From: Paenarthrobacter sp. A20
GTDB lineage: Bacteria; Actinomycetota; Actinomycetes; Actinomycetales; Micrococcaceae
Assembly: GCF_024168825.1 (NCBI RefSeq)
Contig: NZ_JALJWH010000003.1
Coordinates: forward strand, 85,991 to 149,990
Length of the DNA stretch: 64,000 nt
Reading direction: 5' to 3'
Shown: positions 14,451 through 23,802 of the stretch, piece after piece
How the letters are laid out: each line of letters begins with the position of its first letter
How positions within the stretch are numbered: position 1 is the stretch's first letter
Translations under genes and position numbers: made by a program
Notes under the pieces: generated by a model
The model's input: the letters and a program-made list of their open reading frames with translations, nothing else
What the model was told of the DNA's origin: nothing
Database searches by the model: none

Positions 14451-14608
14451 AAGCAGCCGGGATGGTTCATCGTACATACCAAAACTAGGAAGAAAGAGCC
14501 TAGAATCCAAGGTAAAAGACTTTTTATTCGAGTGGATAAAAGCTAGAATAGAGGTAGCAAGTCAGCCAGACGAACCTAACTAAACTGATACGAAACGCAG
14601 GACTGAAA

Positions 14609-14875
14609 ATGACTTCCTCAATCACCGATTACACGGTTTACACCAAGCCCGGTTGCCCGAACTGCGACCGCACCATGGAGTACTTCGACTCCAAAGGCAT
14701 CACCTACACGCCCGTGGACATCACCGAAGTACCCGCAGCGCTGGAATACATCACCCAGGAGCTGGGCTACTCCCAGGCACCCGTCATCGTGAACAACTCC
14801 GATGACCAAGACCACTGGTCCGGTCTCCGCCGGGACAAGCTCGTCCAAGCGGCCATGAGCTACAAGGCAGCGTGA
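14609..14875 (+). CDS. NrdH-like glutaredoxin family protein
   Basis: 88 aa thioredoxin-fold redoxin ([19 protein letters not shown]). The active site is CPNC, not the CxQC usual in NrdH. The C-terminal half ([24 protein letters not shown]) follows NrdH, which reduces class Ib ribonucleotide reductase. The stop overlaps the start of the next frame (GTG at 14872). Its grouping with SSB suggests support of plasmid DNA synthesis. Confidence 0.8.
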   Translation: MTSSITDYTVYTKPGCPNCDRTMEYFDSKGITYTPVDITEVPAALEYITQELGYSQAPVIVNNSDDQDHWSGLRRDKLVQAAMSYKAA

Positions 14876-15735
14876 GGGCCGTGACTAACCCGCACCCGGT
14901 GGATGGGTTCAAGATCAGCCCGCGGGTCCCGTTGGAGGTGGACCTGTTCCGGGAAACCAACCCCAGCGGCAGGATCTACCCCGATGCCAAGGAGGAACCT
15001 TTCGCCGGCTACTACGGCATCCCCCTCAGTGTTGAGGATGACCGGTATCTTGCCGCCATCAGTAGGGCACCGATAGGGGCCGGCGGTCTCTGGGACGAGT
15101 ACACCGCAGACCAGCACCAGCCCAATGACCTCACCCACGATGAACCGGGTGGGACTGAACCTCAGAACGAAACCAGCACGCACACCGAGAACACCAACAG
15201 CGCACGAGGAAAAGGAACCATCATGGCCGGCGAAACCACGATTACTGTCATTGGAAACCTGACATCAGACCCCGAGCTGCGTTTTACTCCGAGTGGTTCG
15301 GCGGTGGCGAATTTTACGATCGCTTCAACGCCCAGGACCTTCGATCGTCAGTCTAACGAGTGGAAGGATGGGGAGACACTTTTCCTCCGTGCCAGTGTGT
15401 GGCGTGAAGCGGCCGAGAACGTCGCCGAGTCCCTGACCAAGGGCATGCGCGTCATCGTTTCGGGCCGGTTGAAGTCCCGGTCTTACGAGACCAAAGAGGG
15501 CGAAAGGCGCACCGTGATTGAACTCGAGGTAGACGAGATCGGCCCCTCACTGCGTTACGCAAATGCGAAAGTGAACCGTACGCAGCGCAGCAACCAAGGC
15601 AGTGGAAACGGCGGAGGTTTCGGGAACCAGCCGAGCACCGAGCAGCCTGTCCAGCAGGGCGACCCATGGGCGGCGAACACGCAAGCCAAGGCAGGCTCCT
15701 GGGGCAACGGCCCCGACTCCGAACCACCGTTCTAA
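14872..15735 (+). CDS. Unknown 117-aa domain fused in frame to SSB (long form)
   Basis: One uninterrupted frame runs from a GTG overlapping the redoxin stop, through 117 residues of unknown sequence ([20 protein letters not shown]...), into the complete SSB that begins at 15223. The first part has the look of a genuine protein (balanced composition, charged/aromatic mix) with a low-complexity Thr/Asn/Glu linker before SSB. Either the long form is made, or two proteins share a frame with no stop between them. The strong internal ribosome-binding site argues that at least the short SSB is also made. Confidence 0.45.
   Translation: MRAVTNPHPVDGFKISPRVPLEVDLFRETNPSGRIYPDAKEEPFAGYYGIPLSVEDDRYLAAISRAPIGAGGLWDEYTADQHQPNDLTHDEPGGTEPQNETSTHTENTNSARGKGTIMAGETTITVIGNLTSDPELRFTPSGSAVANFTIASTPRTFDRQSNEWKDGETLFLRASVWREAAENVAESLTKGMRVIVSGRLKSRSYETKEGERRTVIELEVDEIGPSLRYANAKVNRTQRSNQGSGNGGGFGNQPSTEQPVQQGDPWAANTQAKAGSWGNGPDSEPPF
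15223..15735 (+). CDS. ssb: Single-stranded DNA-binding protein
   Basis: 170 aa. OB-fold domain in residues 1-110 ([53 protein letters not shown]), then a Gly/Asn/Gln-rich tail and the acidic, phenylalanine-ending tip (DSEPPF) that recruits replication and repair proteins. The ATG at 15223 has AAAGGAACC upstream. Conjugative plasmids often carry an SSB to coat the entering single strand, which fits the relaxase downstream. Confidence 0.88.
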   Translation: MAGETTITVIGNLTSDPELRFTPSGSAVANFTIASTPRTFDRQSNEWKDGETLFLRASVWREAAENVAESLTKGMRVIVSGRLKSRSYETKEGERRTVIELEVDEIGPSLRYANAKVNRTQRSNQGSGNGGGFGNQPSTEQPVQQGDPWAANTQAKAGSWGNGPDSEPPF

Positions 15736-15808
15736 ACCCGTCTGGTGTCCGGGGCCGGCCATTACCCGGCCCCGGCATCCATCCATCCATCAAGCACAGG
15801 ACCTGAAT

Positions 15809-16261
15809 ATGACCCATGCAGAGGACCTTCGTCGTTGGGCGAAAGGTACGTACACAACCGAAGCGGCCACTGAGTTGCTGTTACGGGCTTTCAACGGACG
15901 TTTCGCAGAGCCAGAGTGCCCTTGGATCCACCCCCGGTCTGCACGCAAGGGCGCGGCCGACATCGCGTGGATCGATTTCGGTGCGCTGGCTGACCACGCT
16001 CAAAGAGGAGCCTTTTCCGGGGGAGAGGAACGCTTCCTCCTCCTGGCCGCATCCCTGGGCGGCGAAGTGCACCTCAACCTCGCTCACGTTCTGGCCGGAA
16101 TGGATCGCGCCCGGACTGACCTTATTTTGGCGGCAGTGTCACACGCGACCGGCAGCCACGATCATCCCGGAATCACCGTGGGCGCGGACGGCACGCCCAG
16201 TTTCTCCGGGCTACCGACAACGCTGTACCCGTGGCCTGGTGACGATGACCAGGCCCACTGA
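15809..16261 (+). CDS. Hypothetical plasmid protein
   Basis: 150 aa (MTHAEDLRRWAKGTYTTEA...), soluble. The middle (GGEERFLLLAASLGGEVHLNLAHVL) resembles hypothetical proteins that accompany conjugative genes in actinobacteria, but no domain is recognised. It overlaps the RHH gene by 17 nt, so the two are translated together. Confidence 0.6.
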   Translation: MTHAEDLRRWAKGTYTTEAATELLLRAFNGRFAEPECPWIHPRSARKGAADIAWIDFGALADHAQRGAFSGGEERFLLLAASLGGEVHLNLAHVLAGMDRARTDLILAAVSHATGSHDHPGITVGADGTPSFSGLPTTLYPWPGDDDQAH

Positions 16262-16505
16262 GAAGAAGGGGCCCTACTTCACTGAAGAGGACCTGCGGCA
16301 GATCCGCGCAGCGGTCCAAGCCGTCGGGAAGCTCGAGGGGTATGTGTCCATTTCGGACTTCGTTGAAGCAGCTGCACGCCGGGAACTGCGACGGCTGCAG
16401 CGCAAGTACAACGACGGCCGGAAATGGCCGGGTGTTGAAGCCGGCGAACTCCGTCCAGGACGACGCACCCGCGCCGAAACAGCAGCAAGGGAGGACCACC
16501 CATGA
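16245..16505 (+). CDS. Ribbon-helix-helix DNA-binding protein (ParB-like accessory)
   Basis: 86 aa. The core SISDFVEAAARRELRRL, followed by QRKYNDGRKWP, matches small RHH proteins on actinobacterial plasmids that act as centromere-binding or partition partners. The N-terminus is basic/polar and the C-terminus Arg-rich. It overlaps its neighbours on both sides (17 and 4 nt). No ParA is nearby in the window. Confidence 0.65.
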   Translation: MTRPTEKKGPYFTEEDLRQIRAAVQAVGKLEGYVSISDFVEAAARRELRRLQRKYNDGRKWPGVEAGELRPGRRTRAETAAREDHP

Positions 16506-17092
16506 CCAGCACCCGATACAGGGGCCGGCTCCTGCACGGTAGCGTCTTGGCTGTTCTTGCCCTGACCGGTTGCACGTCCCAGGACGGACCGCAGATCGTT
16601 CCCGCCGGAAGCCAGGCGCCACTGCAGGAAGTACCTTGTACTGCGACGGGCACGGCCGAGCGGCCGCAGGCACTTCAAGTCACGGCCAGCGGCCCGTACG
16701 CCGTGGAAAAGGTGGTCGATGGGGACACGATCCGGATCAGCTGCAACGGCACCAACACCCGCGTGAGGCTTGTTGGCATCAACGCACCGGAGAGCGTCAA
16801 GGAAGACGCACCGGTGGAGTGCGGCGGACCGGAAGCATCCACCTACCTGCACTCACTCCTGGACGGGCAACAGGTCTTCCTCTCAGCGGATCCCGCCCAA
16901 GGGGTCCGCGACAAGTACGACAGGATTCTTGCCTACGTCTGGACAACCGACGGTACCCTGATCAACCGCACGATTCTTGAACAAGGTCACGCCGAGGCGA
17001 CCGGCTACGGCAAATCTTTCGCCTACAGCGAGGACTTCACCGCGGCCGCCGATCAAGCCAGAAAGAGCAAGGCGGGGAGATGGAACTGTTGA
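16502..17092 (+). CDS. Thermonuclease-like lipoprotein
   Basis: 196 aa. A short signal peptide ends in a lipobox (LALTGC) and the Cys is the likely lipid anchor. The staphylococcal-nuclease domain spans about residues 65-195 with the expected VVDGDTIRI, VRLVGINAPE and DKYDRILAYVW motifs, including both active-site Arg positions. A calcium-dependent nuclease facing the exterior could protect the cell from foreign DNA or scavenge nucleotides. Its place in the plasmid operon (ATGA overlap with the RHH gene) suggests a role tied to conjugation or DNA exclusion. Confidence 0.85.
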   Translation: MTSTRYRGRLLHGSVLAVLALTGCTSQDGPQIVPAGSQAPLQEVPCTATGTAERPQALQVTASGPYAVEKVVDGDTIRISCNGTNTRVRLVGINAPESVKEDAPVECGGPEASTYLHSLLDGQQVFLSADPAQGVRDKYDRILAYVWTTDGTLINRTILEQGHAEATGYGKSFAYSEDFTAAADQARKSKAGRWNC

Positions 17093-17132
17093 GACCGCTG
17101 TTCACACATCAACCAATCGTTAGGGGCACACC

Positions 17133-17393
17133 GTGGCCGTCGTTCTGATCTTCTTCGCAGCGTTCGCCGCGGTCGCCCTGGGCGGCTGGATCATCTACGC
17201 ACTCACCCACCCGGTAGCCGCCGGCCAGGGCATTCTCATCTTCCTCTGCAAGGCCGCCGGTGTCATCGCGTTGATCACCGCCGTCGTTTCCTGGTTCGGT
17301 CAGAGCTTGCTTCAGGCCGTGCCACCGGCCCTGTTCATGGTCGCCTTCTTCTTCGCCGCGAACCGGCTCGAACGCCGCTGGCGCCGCTGGTGA
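17133..17393 (+). CDS. Small membrane protein
   Basis: 86 aa from a GTG. Three hydrophobic segments (about residues 2-24, 33-49 and 60-76) and a basic C-terminus (RLERRWRRW). No family recognised. Same strand and close to the nuclease gene, probably one operon. Confidence 0.55.
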   Translation: MAVVLIFFAAFAAVALGGWIIYALTHPVAAGQGILIFLCKAAGVIALITAVVSWFGQSLLQAVPPALFMVAFFFAANRLERRWRRW

Positions 17394-17400
17394 TCCAGTC

Positions 17401-17883
17401 GTGTCCATGACGCGGGACGAGGCCCGCTTCTGGTCCAAGGTCATCAAAGGCCCGTGGGAGAATGACTGCTGGCTCTGGACCGGGGCGGTCGCCGATGACG
17501 GTTACGGCCGGTACTGGATCAAGACCGCCAAGGGGCAGCAAGCCGTCCGACCACAGCGCTTCGCTCATCTGCTGCTGACCGGTGAACAACTGGACCCAGA
17601 TACCAAGCTTCTACATTCATGCGATATCCCGATCTGTGTCCGCGCGACGGGCGGACCTGACAGTCACCTGCTTCCTGGCACACAGGCAGAGAACCTGATT
17701 GACCGGACACAAAAGAGACGCCACGCCAACGCCCATTCGTGGCGTTGGCGTGGCGTCGGCCGCGCGAACTTCGCCGCTCAGTCGCGGCAGCTCCGTGATG
17801 CGCTCAAAGAGCACGGATGGGATGAATCAGTGATCCGACCCCTCATGTCCGGACACGACCCCGACGCCCCCACTCTCTTCTGA
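17401..17883 (+). CDS. HNH-like (homing-type) endonuclease, small
   Basis: 160 aa. The pattern CWLWTGAVADDGYGRYW, then RFAHLL, LLHSCDIPICVR and HLLPGTQAENLIDR matches the zinc-binding/HNH proteins of phages (HNH_3-like). In many relatives the Cys/His cluster is CDNPxCxNPxHL; here it is CDIPICVRATGGPDSHL with a longer insert, so the metal site may be altered. GTG start at 17401, with ATG at 17407 as alternative. Its 3' end overlaps the convergent gene by 57 bp. Confidence 0.6.
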   Translation: MSMTRDEARFWSKVIKGPWENDCWLWTGAVADDGYGRYWIKTAKGQQAVRPQRFAHLLLTGEQLDPDTKLLHSCDIPICVRATGGPDSHLLPGTQAENLIDRTQKRRHANAHSWRWRGVGRANFAAQSRQLRDALKEHGWDESVIRPLMSGHDPDAPTLF

Positions 17884-18261
17884 ATCCTGAGTCTCGGCAG
17901 GCGCAGCTTCGGAGCCGGCCTTGGCCTTCTTCGGTGTGGCTACGTCGATACTGCGGACGTAGGAAACGCTGACGTCCAGGAGCTCAGCGATGCCCTGCCT
18001 GGTCTCACCGGTGGCCAGCATCTTCCGGACGGTTTCCTTCGCGTCGTCAACGGCGGCCGCCGCGTTCTTCTTCGCCGTGGCGATCAGTTCCGCTGCCTGC
18101 CGTTCGGCTTCCTCAACGCCTGCCTCGGCCATCATCGTGGCGGCGTGGTAGTCGGTGGCCAGCGACTGAAGCGTCGCTTCGCGTTCGCGCCGTTTCGCGG
18201 CCAACTCCTCAGTCTTCCGACGTGCCTGAACGATCATCGTATTGCGTGTCTTTCCAGCCAT
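17827..18261 (-). CDS. Coiled-coil protein with helix-turn-helix (plasmid regulator)
   Basis: 144 aa. A long charged helix in residues 10-75 (QARRKTEELAAKRREREATL...) precedes a short HTH-like segment (ATGETRQGIAELLDVSVSYVRSID) and an acidic tail. The layout resembles KfrA-like or other plasmid coiled-coil DNA binders. ATG at 18261 after AAAGGGGG. It diverges from the oriT/relaxase region and may regulate it. Confidence 0.6.
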   Translation of the reverse strand: MAGKTRNTMIVQARRKTEELAAKRREREATLQSLATDYHAATMMAEAGVEEAERQAAELIATAKKNAAAAVDDAKETVRKMLATGETRQGIAELLDVSVSYVRSIDVATPKKAKAGSEAAPAETQDSEESGGVGVVSGHEGSDH

Positions 18262-18407
18262 CACGGCCCCCTTTGGTGTGGTCGGTTTTCTGTCTCCGAT
18301 CCCCATTCTTGCAGAAGGCCCTCGGGCAACCGGAAACCTAACGGTTACAAGCCCATACGTGTTCGTTCCGGACGGACCGGCGGGACCGGCGGGGACGGTC
18401 TGTGGGC

Positions 18408-18580
18408 GCTGGCAGGGGTTAGACACAACTTGCCCTGGGCATGCATGAAACCTCTGTTTGTTGTCGAGCTGTGTATAACCCCTGCCAGCGAGTATCAACA
18501 ATCAAAGCTGCCGCTTTTCATATGGATACCCGCATCAGAATGATGGACTCAATCCGACGTTTTTCGAACCGATACTCGCT
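18408..18580. other. Candidate origin of transfer (oriT)
   Basis: Two 20-bp arms, 18408-18427 and 18470-18489, are inverted and match except at one base (GCTGGCAGGGGTTA followed by G or T, then ACACA). A second inverted pair, AGCGAGTATC (18487-18496) with GATACTCGCT (18571-18580), follows. The location directly before the relaxase gene and the nested dyads are typical of MobF-type oriT. The nick position cannot be fixed from sequence. Confidence 0.6.
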
Positions 18581-18642
18581 AGCTCGCATCAAGCTCAGAA
18601 CGCCAAATTCAGTCACACCTCTTGCATTTCGAATAAATGAGG

Positions 18643-18661
18643 CCGATTCCGTTAGAATCGG
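18643..18661 (+). promoter_or_regulatory. Hairpin just before the relaxase start
   Basis: CCGATTC and GAATCGG form a 7-bp stem with a 5-nt loop ending 3 nt before the first ATG of the relaxase. It covers the place of the ribosome-binding site and may limit relaxase synthesis or be part of oriT autoregulation. Confidence 0.45.
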
Positions 18662-18664
18662 GTC

Positions 18665-21600
18665 ATGATGTCGCTGCACGTTCTCAGTGCTGGCACCGGT
18701 TACCTGTACTACACACGGGAGACCGCCAGCGGTGATGAGCTGCGCGCAGGCGATCGCCAATTGGGCGACTACTACACCGTCCAGGGCCTTCCACCGGGTC
18801 AGTGGCTTGGACGCGGAGCCGAAGCGCTGGGCGTCTCCGGGAGCGTTACCGAAGCCCAAATGGCCAACCTCTTTGGGCAGGGCCGGCACCCGGAATACGA
18901 AGCCATCCTCGCGGCGAAGCTCGCTGACGGTCTGCCCGCAAAAGCGGCTGAGAAGGCCGCCCAGGCGGAGGCGAAACTGGGACGCCGCTACTACGACTAC
19001 GGACCCAAGGACAACGCCCTGGCACAGGCCATCAGTGTTCGTGAGAGCGACTTCGAACGCATGCAGGGCCGCAAACCCACAGCAGCCGAACGGCACCGCA
19101 TACGGGCCACCGCAGGGGCTGTCATGTTCCGTGAAGGACACGGACGCCCGCCCGCTTCCAAGGAAGAACTTGGCAAGTACATCACCGCACAGCTGCGACC
19201 CCAGCAAAGTGCTGTGGCCGGTTACGACCTGACCTTCACCCCCGTGAAAAGCATCTCCGTACTGTGGGCTCTCGGCGACGGTGACACCCGTCGACTTGTC
19301 GAAGAAGCCCACCAAGCAGCGCTCAAGCAGTCCGTTGAGTATCTGGAAACCCACGCCCTGGCCACCCGGTTGGGCACCAACGGCATCGCCCAAACCTCAG
19401 TCAAAGGCGGACTGACAGCAACGGCATTCCGACACCACGACTCCCGCCTGGGAGATCCGAACCTGCACACCCACCTTGTGGTCTCCAACAAGGTCCAGGA
19501 CATTCAGGGGAACTGGAAGACCATCGACGGCAAGCTGCTTCACCGTTCCGCCGTGGCCGTCTCTGAGCACTACAACACCCAGATCCAGGCCTACCTTGAA
19601 GAACACGGTGTGGAGTTCGAAGCCCGCACCGTCAACGGCTCCAAGCAAGCGGTCATGGAGGTAGCCTCCGTCCCACGCGAGCTGAACGCACTCTTCTCCA
19701 AGCGCAGTGCAGGCATCCGTTCAAGCCTGGCCGAACTACGCCAGGCGTACGAAGAACAGCACGGCCACAGCCCCGACCAAGCCGCCCTGATCAAACTCGC
19801 ACAAGCCGCGACGTTGGACACCCGGCCCGACAAAGAGAAGCCCAAGACCCTAGCCGAGCAGGCCAAAGCATGGCGGCAGGAAGCCGTATCCCTGTTCACG
19901 GAGAAGGATCTGAAACGCATCACCGGTACCCGTTCGCGGACACTCCGCCCCGCTGTCACTGAGATTGATATTGACGCAACAGCGCGTCAGGTCGTCGCGG
20001 CCGTCTCGGACAAGCGCTCCACCTGGACGGCGCAGAACGTCATGGCAGAAGCCAACCGTTGGGCCCGCGAATACTCCGTTGAACACGGCCCGGTCCCGGC
20101 AGGCACCGTGGAACAAGTTGTCTCCCACAGCCTCAGCACCGTCTCCGTTCGCATCACCCCGGACCAGGTTCACGGTCGGTTCGAAGCACTCACCCGGAAC
20201 GCCGGCACCGCTGACTTCAACCACCGCACAGATACCCGGTACACCTCCACGAAGATCCTCGAAGACGAAAACCTGCTGCTGCGCGCCGGTAAGAAGGACG
20301 TCATCCCGGCAGCATCCATGCAGGACTTCGACGCCGCCGTGGACGCCTACAACCTCGCCGTGGCCACCGGGGAAAAGTCACACCCGCTGGACGCCGGACA
20401 GATCGAACTGGCACGCGAGTTCGCCACCTCATCGAAACTCCTCAGTGTCGGCATCGGAGCTGCCGGTACCGGCAAATCCAGTTCCATGGGCTTGGTCCGG
20501 GCCGCCATCACCCACGCCGGCGGCAGGGTCATCGGCCTTGCCCCATCGGCTGTGGCAGCTTCGAACCTGGGCGAACAACTTGGCATCACCGCGGCGACGA
20601 CGGACAAGTTCCTACTCAGCCCCAACGAGGCTTTCAAGGTCACTCCCGGCACCCTCGTGATCGTTGATGAAGCCGGTATGCAGGGCACCGGCAAACTCGC
20701 CGACGTCGTGCGGGCAGTGGAAGCCGGCGGCGGACTCGTCCGCCTAATCGGTGATGACCGGCAGCTCTCCGCCGTCCAGGCCGGCGGCGCCCTGCGGTTC
20801 CTGATCAACGAAGTTGGCGCAACTGAACTGGAGACCATTCACCGGTTCCACAGCCCCGAAGAAGCAGAAGCCTCCCTGCTTCTTCGCACGCCCACCGATC
20901 ACGAAGCCGACCCGTTCGCTTGGTATAAGGACAACGGACGGGTCCAGGCTGGAAGCATCGAAACCGTCGAAGGTTTGGCTTTCGGATTGTGGCAGGGCCG
21001 CCTGAACCAAGGCGACGCCGCGGTGATGATGGCACCGACCAACGAAAGCTCCCAGCGCCTGTCCGAACGTGCCCAGGCCTACCGGATCGAGACCGGTGAA
21101 GTCGCCGGCACCGGAACCTCCGTGCAGCTGCGCGACGGCTCCCACGCGTGGGCCGGGGACCACGTAGTGACCCGCCTGAACGACTCCCAAATGAAGGTCA
21201 AGCGCGGCCGCGACGTCGTCAAGAACGGCGACCTCTGGACCGTCGAACAAGCCCACGAGGACGGGTCCCTCTCAGTAAGTCACCTCGAGCACGGTGGGAC
21301 GATTCGGCTGCCCGCCGAGTACGTCTCAGAGCACGTCCACCTTGGCTACGCCCTGACCACCCACCGCGCCCAGGGCATGACCAAGGATGCCGGTATCCCG
21401 ATCCTTGATGCCTCCACCACGCGTGAGAACGCCTACGTCGCCGCAACCCGTGGCCGGGATGAGAACGTGCTGTTCGTCGCCGTCGAGGAAGGCCAAGACC
21501 GCGACAGTGTTCTGGCCGCTATCGCCGGGAACCACAGCCAGGACTCCTCCGCACACGAGGCCATGGCCACCGAATACGAACGCATCAACTCGCCACTGAC

Positions 21601-23080
21601 CCTGGCCGATCAATACCGCTACGTCAACGACGAAGCCAACACCCTGCACATGGCCGCCATGGCACGGGAGATCCTTGGACCGGACGCAGAGAAGTTCATC
21701 GTCGCTGAGTCCTGGGGAGCGGTGGCGACGCACCTGGCGAAGGCCGAACACGGCGGCTGGGACACTGCCGGGTTGCTGCGCACCGCAGCTGGTGAACGCG
21801 ATTTCGAGACCGCTGATGACCTTTCCGCCGTGCTCGCCTGGCGCGTGGAAAAGATCGTGGACAAAGCCCCCGAGCTGATCGCCCAAGCAGGGGAACGGCC
21901 CCTGCAGGGACTCACCGACGAGCAGCTGGCCACGCTCCGTGCAGAAGCCGAGGCCGGTGCCCACGCCGCACATGAAGCGGCTGCAGCCCATGGCCCACAG
22001 CCAGCTGACCACTGGACCAACCGCCGGCACGGCAAGCTCACCGACGCCGAGCTTGAACGCCGGATTTTCACCACTCGGTTCACCGCACGGGAAACCTCGT
22101 CCATCAACGACCCGGCACAGGCCCGCCGCGCCCACCAGCAGCTGCGCGCGCTCCAGGACGAACACCGGATCCGCAACCAGCAGCTCAAAGAATCCAAACG
22201 TGCGGCAGAAACCGCCGAACGCGGCGGCCACAGCGTGTACGGGCCGAACCCCGCTGCCGGTGCCAACACCCAGCGCGCATGGGGTCACGAAACGATCGCT
22301 GCCCGTGCCCGGGCTGAGGAACGCCTCCGCACCCTCACACCACGCCCCCTCGCCGCGGTGCAGGCACCGGACCGGTTGCCCGAATGGCTTGCCCCTGCAC
22401 GCGCGGCAACAAGCCCATACCTGCCCCAGCCATGGAAGGAAGAACTCGCAGCCCGCCGCGAAGTCCTCGCCGCAAGGTTCGACGAACGCGGCCACCTCCT
22501 GGCGGCCACACCACCGGAATGGGCACAGAAACTCGGTCCCGTCCCGGCCCGCCCCGACGCCGCCCAGCAATGGCGCGACACCGCTGCAAGCATCGAAATG
22601 TTCCGCGCCCGCTACAACGTTCCCGAAACGGAGGCCACACCAGTGCCAGAACGGTTCAGAAACGAAGAGATCGGCCAACAACTCCACGACCAGACAGTGA
22701 CCGTCTCCAAGCGCTCACACGCCCTGCCCGAACACACCACCGACCAGGACCGGACGCTTGATGCACTGGCGGCGGTCGAGCGCAGCAAGGACACTCACGC
22801 CGCCGAGTCGCCCGCGCAGCGCGCAACCGAGGCAGACCGGAAAGCCAACGCCCAGGAGCCGACGGCCATCACCCCGCCTCAGACGGAGAAGCCACGCCTG
22901 ATGAGCAAGATGGAACGGATGATCGCGGAACGGCAGGCCAAGCAGGCAGCCGAGCAGAAGCCGGTTGAGAAGGCGCCGGAGAGCGAAGCGCAGCGTCAAG
23001 CGAGACTCGCGGCAGAACGGGCCGTTCGGGAGCAACAAAGAACCAACGACGGGCTGCGCGGCCCCGGATTGGGCATTTAG
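18665..23080 (+). CDS. MobF-type conjugative relaxase-helicase (TraA/TrwC-like)
   Basis: 1471 aa, the size of large actinobacterial TraA relaxases. Residues 1-330 form the TrwC relaxase domain: N-terminal Tyr cluster (GTGYLYYTRE) and the His triad region ending NLHTHLVVSNK near residue 265. The helicase half has Walker A GAAGTGKS near residue 600, a DEAG box (VIVDEAGM) near 668, and a late motif (LTTHRAQGMTKDAG). The C-terminal 400 residues are charged and helical. It should nick oriT, stay bound to the 5' end and unwind the transferred strand. It lies next to the candidate oriT. Confidence 0.93.
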   Translation: MMSLHVLSAGTGYLYYTRETASGDELRAGDRQLGDYYTVQGLPPGQWLGRGAEALGVSGSVTEAQMANLFGQGRHPEYEAILAAKLADGLPAKAAEKAAQAEAKLGRRYYDYGPKDNALAQAISVRESDFERMQGRKPTAAERHRIRATAGAVMFREGHGRPPASKEELGKYITAQLRPQQSAVAGYDLTFTPVKSISVLWALGDGDTRRLVEEAHQAALKQSVEYLETHALATRLGTNGIAQTSVKGGLTATAFRHHDSRLGDPNLHTHLVVSNKVQDIQGNWKTIDGKLLHRSAVAVSEHYNTQIQAYLEEHGVEFEARTVNGSKQAVMEVASVPRELNALFSKRSAGIRSSLAELRQAYEEQHGHSPDQAALIKLAQAATLDTRPDKEKPKTLAEQAKAWRQEAVSLFTEKDLKRITGTRSRTLRPAVTEIDIDATARQVVAAVSDKRSTWTAQNVMAEANRWAREYSVEHGPVPAGTVEQVVSHSLSTVSVRITPDQVHGRFEALTRNAGTADFNHRTDTRYTSTKILEDENLLLRAGKKDVIPAASMQDFDAAVDAYNLAVATGEKSHPLDAGQIELAREFATSSKLLSVGIGAAGTGKSSSMGLVRAAITHAGGRVIGLAPSAVAASNLGEQLGITAATTDKFLLSPNEAFKVTPGTLVIVDEAGMQGTGKLADVVRAVEAGGGLVRLIGDDRQLSAVQAGGALRFLINEVGATELETIHRFHSPEEAEASLLLRTPTDHEADPFAWYKDNGRVQAGSIETVEGLAFGLWQGRLNQGDAAVMMAPTNESSQRLSERAQAYRIETGEVAGTGTSVQLRDGSHAWAGDHVVTRLNDSQMKVKRGRDVVKNGDLWTVEQAHEDGSLSVSHLEHGGTIRLPAEYVSEHVHLGYALTTHRAQGMTKDAGIPILDASTTRENAYVAATRGRDENVLFVAVEEGQDRDSVLAAIAGNHSQDSSAHEAMATEYERINSPLTLADQYRYVNDEANTLHMAAMAREILGPDAEKFIVAESWGAVATHLAKAEHGGWDTAGLLRTAAGERDFETADDLSAVLAWRVEKIVDKAPELIAQAGERPLQGLTDEQLATLRAEAEAGAHAAHEAAAAHGPQPADHWTNRRHGKLTDAELERRIFTTRFTARETSSINDPAQARRAHQQLRALQDEHRIRNQQLKESKRAAETAERGGHSVYGPNPAAGANTQRAWGHETIAARARAEERLRTLTPRPLAAVQAPDRLPEWLAPARAATSPYLPQPWKEELAARREVLAARFDERGHLLAATPPEWAQKLGPVPARPDAAQQWRDTAASIEMFRARYNVPETEATPVPERFRNEEIGQQLHDQTVTVSKRSHALPEHTTDQDRTLDALAAVERSKDTHAAESPAQRATEADRKANAQEPTAITPPQTEKPRLMSKMERMIAERQAKQAAEQKPVEKAPESEAQRQARLAAERAVREQQRTNDGLRGPGLGI

Positions 23081-23761
23081 ATGAACCTGTTCGCTCAAAT
23101 CCAGTCCATTGCCAATGTCGAGCCCGCTGTTACAGCGCCGTCGGTCACAGACTGGGCACAGACAATAGTGACTATCGTCGGAATCATCATTGCGGCCTGG
23201 GTGGCAGTTCGCGTGGCAGCGAGGCAGCATGACAGGCAAGTGCTCCATCAAACCAGAAAAGACGTTGCTGACGCCCTTGTGGTACTCGAAGACTTGAAGC
23301 AGGAATTTTTCAATGTCAAGACGCTTGCGGAGCTCTCAGGCGACCAGCCAGTTGATTCGCAGACCTTGAGTGAGTCCATGAAGAACATCGTAGGAGGAGT
23401 TGGTAAATTGGAATCAGCTGTGCGCCTTCTCCAGCTCACTGCACCACAGCTCATTTTCTCGAATGCCAAGAACGTCCGCCATGAGGCTCTTAAGTTAAAG
23501 AACCTAACCATGCGTACCCTCAGCGCCCATCTAAGAGTCCACCTCCTGCAGTCACAAGGCGTAGTTGAGCCGCTTGGCCCTGTAACATCTGAATCTGCCT
23601 ACACCCGACAGGCAGCTGCCCTGGATGACGCAGAGTCGAGGTTGGTGGTAGCAACGATGGACTACGAGATGTTCACATCTCCAACACAGCAACTGCGAAT
23701 CCGTTTCAACTCACTGTGGTTGCGTATAGAGAGATTCGCGCGCCGGCGCATGAGCTCTTAG
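23081..23761 (+). CDS. Single-pass membrane protein of unknown function
   Basis: 226 aa, starting on the base after the relaxase stop, so translationally coupled. Residues 25-46 (WAQTIVTIVGIIIAAWVAV) are one membrane helix, followed by a helical cytosolic region (KDVADALVVLEDLKQEFF...). No known family. It may be a conjugation accessory or part of the neighbouring defence locus, which is convergent and 42 bp away. Confidence 0.6.
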   Translation: MNLFAQIQSIANVEPAVTAPSVTDWAQTIVTIVGIIIAAWVAVRVAARQHDRQVLHQTRKDVADALVVLEDLKQEFFNVKTLAELSGDQPVDSQTLSESMKNIVGGVGKLESAVRLLQLTAPQLIFSNAKNVRHEALKLKNLTMRTLSAHLRVHLLQSQGVVEPLGPVTSESAYTRQAAALDDAESRLVVATMDYEMFTSPTQQLRIRFNSLWLRIERFARRRMSS

Positions 23762-23802
23762 CGGTGAGATGATCTTCGGAATGTGGCGCATTAGAGGCCG
23801 GC

